A stretch of 11,182 bases of DNA from positions 1 through 11,182 of the forward strand of contig JAHFKX010000019.1 of assembly GCA_023245115.1 (NCBI GenBank). Reading direction: 5' to 3'. Each line of letters begins with the position of its first letter. The stretch's first letter is position 1. The position numbers were made by a program, and so were the translations under genes. The notes beneath the pieces were generated by a model. That model was not told the DNA's origin. It did no database searches and saw nothing but the letters and a program-made list of their open reading frames with translations. Shown piece after piece: positions 1-5,268 of the stretch. The stretch is from Candidatus Woesearchaeota archaeon (GTDB taxonomy: Archaea > Nanobdellota > Nanobdellia > UBA10117).

Positions 1-290
1 GATAAATCAAGAACACGTTTTGAGGATGGCAGGCACGTGCATTGTAATGTGCATCTGCGCGGACATGGCCAGTCGTCAAACCCGTCACAAGCCTCACTGC
101 CCTCAATTCGGTTGTTACCGCATGTTGCATTTGTGTAGGCGTGTGCAGGGTGGATTTCCTGCCAATAACTGCCAGTAACTTTATTTTGCTGCGAAGAGCC
201 AAAATCAAATGCGATGAACGTGAAAATTGCAGTTATGAAGAAAAGCACTACTAGCACATCCAAATACTTGTGCAGTGGCCATTCCCCCAT
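1..290 (-). CDS. Membrane-anchored Cys-rich surface protein, 3' part beyond window
   Basis: An open frame runs from ATG at 290 leftward to the window edge, giving 96 residues without a stop. Residues about 10-31 form one hydrophobic segment after a short charged N-terminus, so this is a signal anchor or signal peptide. Residues 57-86 hold a dense Cys pattern, CGNNRIEGSEACDG then CPRRCTLQCTC. It resembles the CGNGxxExGExCDG-type disulphide repeats found in many secreted archaeal and bacterial proteins (family knowledge, not searched). The rest of the protein is missing, so its function is unknown; an extracellular or cell-surface role is the reasonable inference. TATA-like sequences lie about 25 and 36 bp upstream of the ATG and no Shine-Dalgarno is visible, which suggests a leaderless or very short leader. 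It is divergent from the tRNA gene. Confidence 0.72.
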   Translation of the reverse strand, partial: MGEWPLHKYLDVLVVLFFITAIFTFIAFDFGSSQQNKVTGSYWQEIHPAHAYTNATCGNNRIEGSEACDGFDDWPCPRRCTLQCTCLPSSKRVLDL

Positions 291-310
291 ATAATATAAT
301 TAGTGTATAG

Positions 311-330
311 ATTTATAAGGATTATTTAAA
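311..330. promoter_or_regulatory. Overlapping divergent promoters (tRNA on +, Cys-rich gene on -)
   Basis: ATTTATAAG at 311-319 is centred about 28 bp before the first tRNA base (343) and 25 bp from the ATG at 290 on the other strand, so it fits either direction. TTTAAATAA, read on the minus strand at 330-322, matches the archaeal box A well and would give the minus gene a leader of about 10 nt. Both assignments come from spacing only. Confidence 0.5.
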
Positions 331-358
331 CTACAAAAGCAAGGGCCGGTGGTCTAGA

Positions 359-379
359 ACAACACTAAGTTGTAGACAA
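359..379 (+). other. tRNA intron 1, in the D loop (about 21 nt)
   Basis: The boundary is inferred from a bulge-helix-bulge-like fold. GTCTA (352-356) pairs with TAGAC (373-377), bulge GAA (357-359) follows on the 5' side, CAAC (360-363) pairs with GTTG (369-372), and bulge AAT (378-380) follows TAGAC. Cutting after the second bulge base on each side leaves TCTAGA joined to TGGTATGAC, a standard archaeal tRNA-Val D arm. The helix outside the second bulge is poor, so the motif is of a relaxed type and the ends may be off by one base. Confidence 0.72.
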
Positions 380-400
380 TGGTATGACGTCTGCTTCACA

Positions 401-497
401 ACACAGCCCCTTTCTTTCAAAAGAAAGGTGCTCTGTGAAACCGCCAAAGAAAAAGCGGGATCTACGATCCCGAAAAGGCGGCTTTACAACGAGAAAA
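401..497 (+). other. tRNA intron 2, after position 37 (about 97 nt)
   Basis: The intron sits at the canonical 37/38 site. Splicing as 401-497 leaves G at position 38; the one-base shift 402-498 leaves A. Near the junction TTC (395-397) can pair with GAA (493-495), followed by bulge AAG and the anticodon stem, a minimal splice motif. Inside are three hairpins: CACAG/CTGTG (402-406/433-437) capped by a CCTTTCTTT/AAAGAAAGG stem (409-428), CCGCC/GGCGG (441-445/477-481), and within the latter CGGGATC/GATCCCG (456-472). Confidence 0.78.
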
Positions 498-544
498 GGC
501 AGAAGGTCGCAGGTTCGATCCCTGCCCGGCCCACTCATACTGCT

Positions 545-1816
545 ATGAAATACAAAAAAATCATGGAAGAGGTGGCAGGCCTATGCACACCGACAAAGGC
601 CGAGCAGGCCAGAGTAGAAAAAATAGTAAAAGAAGTTGAGATGAAAGTTAATGCCGCGCTCAAAAAATTAAAGCTTTCTGCAAAATGTTTAATTGGTGGT
701 TCGGTTGCGAAGGGCACTTGGCTGCCCGGCGTTTCTGACATAGATTTTTTTATTCTGTTTAACTATGATAAATACAAAAGCCAAACTTCAAACCTGTCCG
801 ATATTGCGGGGCGCGCGATAAAACTAGTTTTCAAGAAAGTTGAACGGCTGCACGGCTCGCGCGATTATTTCAATGTCAGCTACGATAATTTAATTTTAGA
901 ATTCGTGCCCGTGCTGGCAATTTCTTGGCTATCGGATGCGCTCAATCTGACTGATTACTCGCCGCTGCATGTGTATTGGGTTTGTGACAGACTAAAAGCA
1001 AACAGGAAGCTGCAAACAGAAGTCAGGCTGGCAAAACAATTCTTCAAGGCAGCCGGAGTTTATGGTGCAGAGTCTTACATTACGGGCTTCTCAGGCCATG
1101 CAGTAGAAATTCTTACAATCTATTATGGTTCTTTTATGAAGTTGCTGCAAAACGCAGCGGAGTGGAAGCATGGTGATGTAATCGATGTTAACCGAACATA
1201 TAAAAACAAGAACAAAATATTTAGCTTAATTAATGCATCTAAGCTGCAGAGCCCAATTATAGTAATTGACCCGGTTGAGCCAACAAGAAACGCAGCGGCA
1301 GCATTAGGCGACGAGAAGTTCGGACAGCTCAAGAAGTTCGCCAAGAAATTTTTGGCTAACCCATCTGCAAATTTTTTTAAAGTGAAACAGTTTAATATTG
1401 AGTCCTTGCAGTTCAAGGGTGAGCCGAATTATGATTTGTTTGTGCTGCAAGCCAAGCCTGCGCATGGCAAAACAGATGTTGTCGGCTGCAAGCTATTAAA
1501 ATTGTTTGAAACATTGAAGCGCGAGATAAAAAATCATGACTTTCTGATTTTGAACTCAAATTGGTACTGGCCAGGCGAAGGCAAGGCAGTATTTTGGTTT
1601 TACCTGCCAGCAAAGCTGCTGCCGAAAGAAAAAATAATTATTGGCCCACCAGCAAAAATTCAGGAAAAATTTATCAAGCAGTTCAAGAAGAAATGGAAGC
1701 GAGTTTATCTGAAAGGCGGAAGGTACTACGCGAAGGCGAAAAGAGAAACTGTTGCGGCAGATATGCTGATTAAGAAACTGGCGAAGCAGTACAAACTTTT
1801 AACTCTTAAATCCTAA
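545..1816 (+). CDS. cca: CCA-adding enzyme (tRNA nucleotidyltransferase, archaeal class I)
   Basis: The enzyme adds or repairs the 3'-CCA of tRNA using CTP and ATP, in the cytoplasm. The protein is 423 residues, close to the usual archaeal length of about 430-450. The nucleotidyltransferase domain shows GGS (51-53) and the metal-binding pair D65-I-D67. The third expected carboxylate, usually Asp in a VDVVP-type motif, is here E119 in LILEFVP. The segment EVRLAKQFFKAAGVYGAE followed by a GFSG motif is typical of the central domain. ATG 545 was chosen because MKYKKIMEEV aligns with the family N-terminus; ATG 563 is a weaker alternative. A longer frame starting at GTG 428 lies inside the tRNA and is rejected. 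No Shine-Dalgarno is seen; only 11 nt separate the start from the tRNA 3' end, so the mRNA probably arises from a tRNA-mRNA transcript by 3' tRNA processing. Confidence 0.94.
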   Translation: MKYKKIMEEVAGLCTPTKAEQARVEKIVKEVEMKVNAALKKLKLSAKCLIGGSVAKGTWLPGVSDIDFFILFNYDKYKSQTSNLSDIAGRAIKLVFKKVERLHGSRDYFNVSYDNLILEFVPVLAISWLSDALNLTDYSPLHVYWVCDRLKANRKLQTEVRLAKQFFKAAGVYGAESYITGFSGHAVEILTIYYGSFMKLLQNAAEWKHGDVIDVNRTYKNKNKIFSLINASKLQSPIIVIDPVEPTRNAAAALGDEKFGQLKKFAKKFLANPSANFFKVKQFNIESLQFKGEPNYDLFVLQAKPAHGKTDVVGCKLLKLFETLKREIKNHDFLILNSNWYWPGEGKAVFWFYLPAKLLPKEKIIIGPPAKIQEKFIKQFKKKWKRVYLKGGRYYAKAKRETVAADMLIKKLAKQYKLLTLKS

Positions 1817-1820
1817 CAAC

Positions 1821-1830
1821 GTTTTAAAAA
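1821..1830 (+). promoter_or_regulatory. TATA box for a leaderless PAP2 transcript
   Basis: GTTTTAAAAA is centred about 26 bp before ATG 1852 in the short gap after the CCA-enzyme stop. This is the spacing expected when transcription starts at the start codon. No Shine-Dalgarno precedes the ATG, which supports leaderless translation. Confidence 0.5.
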
Positions 1831-1851
1831 CCCGCATTTACCTAATAGGCT

Positions 1852-2397
1852 ATGGTATTAATGCCGCTGCCGATAGACAAAGAGTTATTTCATTGGGTTG
1901 TTGCTGTGAGCAATCAGCCTGGCCTTGAGTGGCTGGCATTCTTGTTCTGGATAATTACAGTTTCGGTGATTGCAGTCATTCTGGCCGCGCTTTATTATTA
2001 CTGGCGTGTTGCCCGTGACCGGAAGTTTACTGCTCTGCTTGCGCTGGGCGGGATTGCAACATATGCGATTACAGCAGCAGTTAAATGGCTGGCACAAAGG
2101 CCAAGGCCGCACATGGTTGACATGCTTTCGTTTCCTTCAAGGCATGCATCGCTTGCGTTTTTGCTTGCAACTTTAATAGGTGCCTATCTGCTCGCGAGCA
2201 AGCCCAAAAAATATGATTTTAGAATACTTGGGGCAGCTTTATTTTTTATTTGGGCAATATTAGTAGGATTCTCGCGGCTCTGGCTTGAGGAGCACTGGAT
2301 GACTGATGTGATTGGTGGGGCAGTGCTCGGAATTATTGTCGGAATACTATTTTGGAAATGTAAAAATAAAATATATAAAAATTTAAACTGGCTATAA
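1852..2397 (+). CDS. PAP2-superfamily membrane phosphatase
   Basis: This is a 181-residue integral membrane protein with about five hydrophobic segments. It carries the three PAP2 signature motifs in order: KWLAQRPRP (78-86, the K-x6-RP motif), PSRH (95-98) with the catalytic-type His98, and SRLWLEEHWMTD (141-152), matching SR-x5-H-x3-D. Members remove a phosphate from lipid phosphates or diphosphates at the membrane. An isoprenyl (dolichyl or undecaprenyl) diphosphate is the likely substrate in an archaeon, but the sequence does not decide this. The second motif has Arg where PSGH is common. The start is ATG 1852, with ATG 1861 (residue 4) possible. The gene follows the CCA-enzyme gene by 35 bp but seems to have its own promoter, and it is convergent with dnaG. 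Confidence 0.9.
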   Translation: MVLMPLPIDKELFHWVVAVSNQPGLEWLAFLFWIITVSVIAVILAALYYYWRVARDRKFTALLALGGIATYAITAAVKWLAQRPRPHMVDMLSFPSRHASLAFLLATLIGAYLLASKPKKYDFRILGAALFFIWAILVGFSRLWLEEHWMTDVIGGAVLGIIVGILFWKCKNKIYKNLNWL

Positions 2398-2423
2398 AAA
2401 ATCTGATTTGAGTCCGATTTTTT
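2396..2423 (+). terminator. Poly-T terminator after the PAP2 gene
   Basis: AAAAAATC (2396-2403) is inverted as GATTTTTT (2416-2423) around a 12-nt loop, ending in a run of six T. In archaea a T-run alone can terminate, so this is a good candidate for the 3' end of the PAP2 transcript. Confidence 0.5.
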
Positions 2424-2426
2424 ATT

Positions 2427-2462
2427 CGCAAACTCGCAGCTAATTCCAACTGCGAATTTGCG
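2427..2462. repeat. Long inverted repeat between convergent genes
   Basis: CGCAAA (2427-2432) pairs with TTTGCG (2457-2462), and after one C-A mismatch TCGCAG pairs with CTGCGA, around a 10-nt loop. It starts directly after the dnaG stop codon on the minus strand. It could protect or end the dnaG transcript; no T-run follows it on that strand. Confidence 0.55.
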
Positions 2463-3731
2463 TTATAATTCTTCGGCAGTCAGTATTTTTGTCTTCCTGC
2501 TTTTTGCAGATGAGCTCGGCGCTACGATATATTTTACATCTTTGTCTTCGGCTACTTTTACCATTTTTTGTTCGGCCGACCCATCCATTACAATAGCAAA
2601 AACACCTTCAGAAATGTTTTGCAGAGTGTCTTCGAGCTCTTTTACCGGCACGCGGCCTAATATGTTCAGGCCGTCATCCAGAACAAAAGCGCCCTTTGTG
2701 CCAACTAGCTCTTCGGCCATAGCTTTGAGTTCTTTTAATGCTGGCCGCGATGTAGTCTTTGCAGTTTCTGCTGGCTCGGCGTTTTCACTGTTACTTTTTG
2801 CTGACACGCCAAAACCAACGGTCTTTACCACTTCAACTACGCGCGTAATTGGGCTTGGGGCTTGCTGCTGGCTGGCTACATAGTTATTGCCATTCGGGTT
2901 TTTGAAATCACTTTTTGCCTGTTCCCAGGCTATTCTTGATCGGAGTGATTTATTTATTTCCTTTAATGTCAGTTCTTCCACTTCCTTGCCATCTGGGGCT
3001 TTCGCCACAAAGTCGAGCTCTGCGCCGTTGTCTACGAGGCCACGGATTATCAGCTCGCCACCCCTATCGCCATCAACAAAGACAGTAACTGTTTTTGTTT
3101 TTGTCAGGTTGACAACAGTTTGCGAGGGCTTCGTGCCACCCATCGCAACAACATTTCTGATGCCATATCTTAGCAGGTTCACAACATCGGCGCGGCCTTC
3201 AACCAGAATAAGCTCATCTGAGTTTGTCACGTCAGGGCCTGCAGGCAGCCTGTCTACGCCATACTCTGTAACTTCCATTGCGCGAACATCTTCAGTAATA
3301 GCTATGGTTAAGGCCTGCGAGTCCGGCATTTCAATCATGAGTGCAGCTAGCAACTGTTTTGCCCTGTCAATTATTTGATTGCGCTTTGATATTCTGACAT
3401 CCTCGATTTTTGTAACTTTTATTTTTGCATCACATGGGCCAACCCGTTCGATTGTTTCCAGAGAGGCCGCTATGATTGCAGTTTCTGATTTGCCCATTGA
3501 GCTTGGCAAGAGAATTTCGCCGCTGGTTTTCCCACCGCGCGTTTCGAGTTTAACATCTATTCGCCCTATTCGGCCTGATTTTTGCAGTTCCCTGAGTTCT
3601 AGGTCGGAACCAAGCAAACCCTCTGTCTGGCCGAAAACGGCACCTATGATGTCTGGTTTGTCAACTACGCCTGTAAGCTCTAGGCCTGCATGTACTATGT
3701 ATTTTATTGATACGGGACTAATTTTACCCAT
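2463..3731 (-). CDS. dnaG: Archaeal DnaG-like primase / exosome-associated TOPRIM protein
   Basis: The 422-residue protein begins with the characteristic archaeal DnaG stretch MGKISPVSIKY, followed by GQTEGLL and RELQKSGRIGRI. A TOPRIM domain spans about 172-245, with the catalytic-type Glu178 in LILVEGRAD and the Asp pair D220-G-D222 in VFVDGDRGG. In characterised archaea this protein is a core exosome subunit in RNA degradation and has primase activity in vitro; which role matters here cannot be read from sequence. Residues about 280-330 are a low-complexity linker before a conserved-looking C-terminal part. ATG 3731 was chosen over GTG 3740 because that GTG forms part of the Shine-Dalgarno AGGTGA. 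No clear promoter was identified; candidates on the minus strand lie near 3777-3803. Confidence 0.95.
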   Translation of the reverse strand: MGKISPVSIKYIVHAGLELTGVVDKPDIIGAVFGQTEGLLGSDLELRELQKSGRIGRIDVKLETRGGKTSGEILLPSSMGKSETAIIAASLETIERVGPCDAKIKVTKIEDVRISKRNQIIDRAKQLLAALMIEMPDSQALTIAITEDVRAMEVTEYGVDRLPAGPDVTNSDELILVEGRADVVNLLRYGIRNVVAMGGTKPSQTVVNLTKTKTVTVFVDGDRGGELIIRGLVDNGAELDFVAKAPDGKEVEELTLKEINKSLRSRIAWEQAKSDFKNPNGNNYVASQQQAPSPITRVVEVVKTVGFGVSAKSNSENAEPAETAKTTSRPALKELKAMAEELVGTKGAFVLDDGLNILGRVPVKELEDTLQNISEGVFAIVMDGSAEQKMVKVAEDKDVKYIVAPSSSAKSRKTKILTAEEL

Positions 3732-3736
3732 TTTTT

Positions 3737-3742
3737 TCACCT
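3737..3742 (-). promoter_or_regulatory. Shine-Dalgarno of dnaG
   Basis: On the minus strand AGGTGA ends five bases before the ATG at 3731. The GTG inside it is in frame and gives a false start three codons early. Confidence 0.75.
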
Positions 3743-3896
3743 TTTATACGGGGAGAAATCCATTCAGCTTAGCAGTATTTGATGCAACTCACTTCAATAT
3801 GAATTTACTTGCCATGATGTCTGTTTTGACGTCACTTATTTGCAAGTAACTTTTGAGTGCCATGTTTTTTATTTTTGTAGCGATCATTTTAGCCAA

Positions 3897-4045
3897 GCCT
3901 CACAGAGGCATCCCTGTTTTTCATTAGAAGAGATTCAGAACTTCAAGTGTCTCAAAACGGATGCGTTCCGGTTGCCTAAGGGCAATCGGTGACGTTCGGC
4001 TCTAAGCCGTAACTTAATAGGCTTCTGCCTTTGCGGGCCAGCCTT
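3897..4045. ncRNA. Possible structured RNA, family not recognised
   Basis: This is the core of the 459-bp stretch without a gene (3732-4190). It is richer in G+C than its AT-rich flanks and holds consecutive hairpins. GCCTC/GAGGC (3897-3909) comes first. A long-range GCATCC/GGATGC pairing (3908-3913 with 3959-3964) encloses GAGA/TCTC (3930-3953). A nine-pair stem, CCGGTTGCC with GGCAATCGG, has a TAAG loop and lies around 3969-3989. CGGCT/AGCCG (3997-4009) and AGGC/GCCT (4020-4030) follow. No motif of tRNA, SRP RNA, RNase P RNA or 5S rRNA was convincingly matched. The strand is undecided; T-rich GTTTTTTATTTTTG at 3864-3877 could be a plus-strand promoter. It may instead be a leader or regulatory region. 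Confidence 0.3.
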
Positions 4046-4116
4046 AAATTAGCGAATGTGACACACTAAACCTAAGTTCAGTCTAACTCTTCAATAATTA
4101 TCTTAGGGCCTTGGAG

Positions 4117-4124
4117 TATATAAA
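4117..4124 (+). promoter_or_regulatory. Alternative TATA box upstream of the orphan operon
   Basis: TATATAAA matches box A very well but lies about 70 bp before ATG 4191, which would give a leader of about 45 nt. The box at 4161 fits a leaderless start better, so this one may be an alternative promoter or serve nothing. Confidence 0.35.
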
Positions 4125-4160
4125 GCTTTCCATATGTTACTATAATACAATATAGAAAGA

Positions 4161-4168
4161 TTTTTAAA
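4161..4168 (+). promoter_or_regulatory. TATA box for a leaderless orphan operon
   Basis: TTTTTAAA, preceded by the purine-rich GAAAGA as a possible BRE, is centred 26 bp before ATG 4191. No Shine-Dalgarno lies before that ATG, consistent with a leaderless mRNA. Confidence 0.6.
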
Positions 4169-4190
4169 GGGTTGTTTTGTTAGTAACTGC

Positions 4191-4817
4191 ATGGGAATAC
4201 TTGATAAGTATCTAAGTGAAGATAAACAAGCGGTTGCTCAATTGAAGTCAGCACTTGAAGGCGTATTAAATCACAAAGAGCAGTGGAACCAAGAACCATG
4301 GCACACCTATTCAACTCTTCATGATGTTATTGCTGGCATACCAGCCAATTATAATCTTAGCACAGCAACTCATTTTCGGGATGGCTTACTAAATCTTCTA
4401 GATCATTTTATGTTGATTGATGATAAAATTGAAGCAGCAATTAAGGAATGGAGCGCTGCTTCAACAGATTTAGATAGTGCCAAAAGATACGCAGCTGCTT
4501 TTGCAGCATACATACAAGCCAAAAAATCCTTGCCAACTATTAAACGGGTAAAGGCATTAGCTATGGAAGCTGCGGTAATTGCAGATGAATACGTGTCGGG
4601 CAGGAAACCGGGATATATTTTGATTGTCGAATATAATAGCATAATTGATTCTGCGCAGGGAATACCTTTAGAAGTTAAAGTTGCGCTAAAGTTGCCTGGT
4701 AGTTTTACAGGAAATACTGGCAAGTGCATCAGGCGCGCGGTTGAAACTCTGGATTATGTTTTAGCGGCGCACACAGGTGGCACAAATCTCCTTGGCAGGG
4801 GTATAGTAGGTGATTAA
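4191..4817 (+). CDS. Hypothetical protein, 208 residues, soluble
   Basis: I do not recognise this family. The protein has no signal peptide and no membrane segment. Residues about 1-135 look mainly helical: acidic and amphipathic stretches with an Ala-rich part around 98-132. Residues about 140-170 (GYILIVEYNS, EVKVALKLPG) alternate like beta strands, and the C-terminal part contains AAHTGGTNLLGRG. It is the first gene of a two-gene operon: its TAA stop is followed after one base by the next ATG, and the next gene's Shine-Dalgarno lies within its last codons, so translation is probably coupled. The two proteins are therefore likely made together and may work together. It has a leaderless-type promoter. 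A real gene is likely because of its length, promoter spacing and coupling; its function is unknown. Confidence 0.75.
   Translation: MGILDKYLSEDKQAVAQLKSALEGVLNHKEQWNQEPWHTYSTLHDVIAGIPANYNLSTATHFRDGLLNLLDHFMLIDDKIEAAIKEWSAASTDLDSAKRYAAAFAAYIQAKKSLPTIKRVKALAMEAAVIADEYVSGRKPGYILIVEYNSIIDSAQGIPLEVKVALKLPGSFTGNTGKCIRRAVETLDYVLAAHTGGTNLLGRGIVGD
4808..4813 (+). promoter_or_regulatory. Shine-Dalgarno of the second orphan gene
   Basis: AGGTGA lies five bases before ATG 4819, inside the end of the upstream gene. Its internal GTG (4810) is in frame and is a false start; ATG 4819 is preferred. Confidence 0.72.
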
Positions 4818-4818
4818 A

Positions 4819-5265
4819 ATGAAAATCACAACTGACCAACACTTTTCAAAAGAGGAAATTGCGGCAGTGAGAAAAGAAGTCCTGAAACGGTTTTTCCCGC
4901 AACTGAAAGACATCGCTTCAATTATAGTTGCTGGCCTTGATGGCCGAGATGACTTAATACCGAAGAGGCACGTAAAAGCCTGCGGTTTGGAGAGGGCTCG
5001 GGAAATTGTGCGTCATGCTGCGCTAATGCCAACGTGTGATTTAATTCAAAATAGCGTATCATCGGCAAGCCCACGCTACTGGGGCGGCCGCGATGAAGAC
5101 GGAACTTTTGGCTTCGGTCTTTATGGCGAGGACAATGATACTGGAGTCGGCTATGAGATTAATCTTACTCCTAACGATGCAAGGACAATTGTTGCCGGCA
5201 AGCCTGTTAATACTGTTTTTGAGTTTCTTAATAACTGCCATGGCAGGGCTTGCTGCCACGCTTGA
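4819..5265 (+). CDS. Hypothetical protein, 148 residues, with Cys/His tail
   Basis: I do not recognise this family. The first 70 residues look helical and charged (KEEIAAVRKEVLKRF, LERAREIVRHAA). The middle part (about 80-117) is rich in Gly and Asp with aromatic residues (RYWGGRDEDGTFGFGLYGED, VGYEINLTP), as in beta-hairpins. The protein ends NCHGRACCHA, three Cys and two His in the last nine residues, which could bind a metal ion. There is no signal peptide or membrane segment. It is translated from an internal Shine-Dalgarno and is coupled to the 208-residue gene. Only three T bases separate its stop codon from the stop of the convergent M50 gene. Confidence 0.72.
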   Translation: MKITTDQHFSKEEIAAVRKEVLKRFFPQLKDIASIIVAGLDGRDDLIPKRHVKACGLERAREIVRHAALMPTCDLIQNSVSSASPRYWGGRDEDGTFGFGLYGEDNDTGVGYEINLTPNDARTIVAGKPVNTVFEFLNNCHGRACCHA

Positions 5266-5268
5266 TTT

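Larger units (their letters stand above)
343..533 (+). tRNA. tRNA-Val (anticodon CAC), two introns, no encoded CCA
   Basis: The acceptor stem is GGGCCGG (343-349) with CCGGCCC (526-532) and discriminator A533. The T arm is GCAGG-TTCGATC-CCTGC (509-525). The anticodon stem is TCTGC (390-394) with GCAGA (499-503), and the loop TTCACA places CAC at positions 34-36, i.e. valine. The D stem uses GTC (352-354) with GAC (386-388). After removal of about 21 nt from the D loop and 97 nt from the anticodon loop, the tRNA reads as a normal archaeal tRNA-Val with D loop AGATGGTA. The base after the discriminator is C534 followed by TCATAC, so CCA is not encoded and must be added after transcription. Reading frames that begin inside this gene are false. 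Confidence 0.93.

Noticed and set aside
428..544. A 39-codon upstream extension of the CCA-adding enzyme from GTG 428
   Set aside because: The extension lies inside the tRNA intron and 3' exon and has no family similarity; ATG 545 aligns with the usual N-terminus.
3741..3750. GTATAAAAGG on the minus strand as the dnaG TATA box
   Set aside because: It lies about 15 bp before the start codon, so transcription would begin inside the gene and lose the good Shine-Dalgarno.
2458..3849. Long plus-strand frames opposite dnaG
   Set aside because: They are antisense shadows of a clearly recognised DnaG, rich in Ser and Thr, with no family features.
3789..3927. Small open frames on both strands: 24 codons at 3863-3789 (-) and a 21-codon hydrophobic frame at 3862-3927 (+)
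   Set aside because: Neither has a Shine-Dalgarno or a well-spaced TATA box, they overlap each other, and frames this short are expected by chance.
3985..4015. A tRNA-like anticodon arm with loop CTCTAAG (anticodon CTA, amber suppressor-like), and its complement with TAG
   Set aside because: No acceptor stem, D arm or T arm of the right size and no T-loop consensus on either strand; only one stem-loop resembles a tRNA.
3890..4110. SRP RNA or RNase P RNA in the intergenic region
   Set aside because: A weak likeness on the minus strand (GGCTGGCCCGCAAAGGCAG) does not contain the conserved SRP helix 8 loops, and no RNase P P4 core (GAGGAAAGTCC-like) is present.
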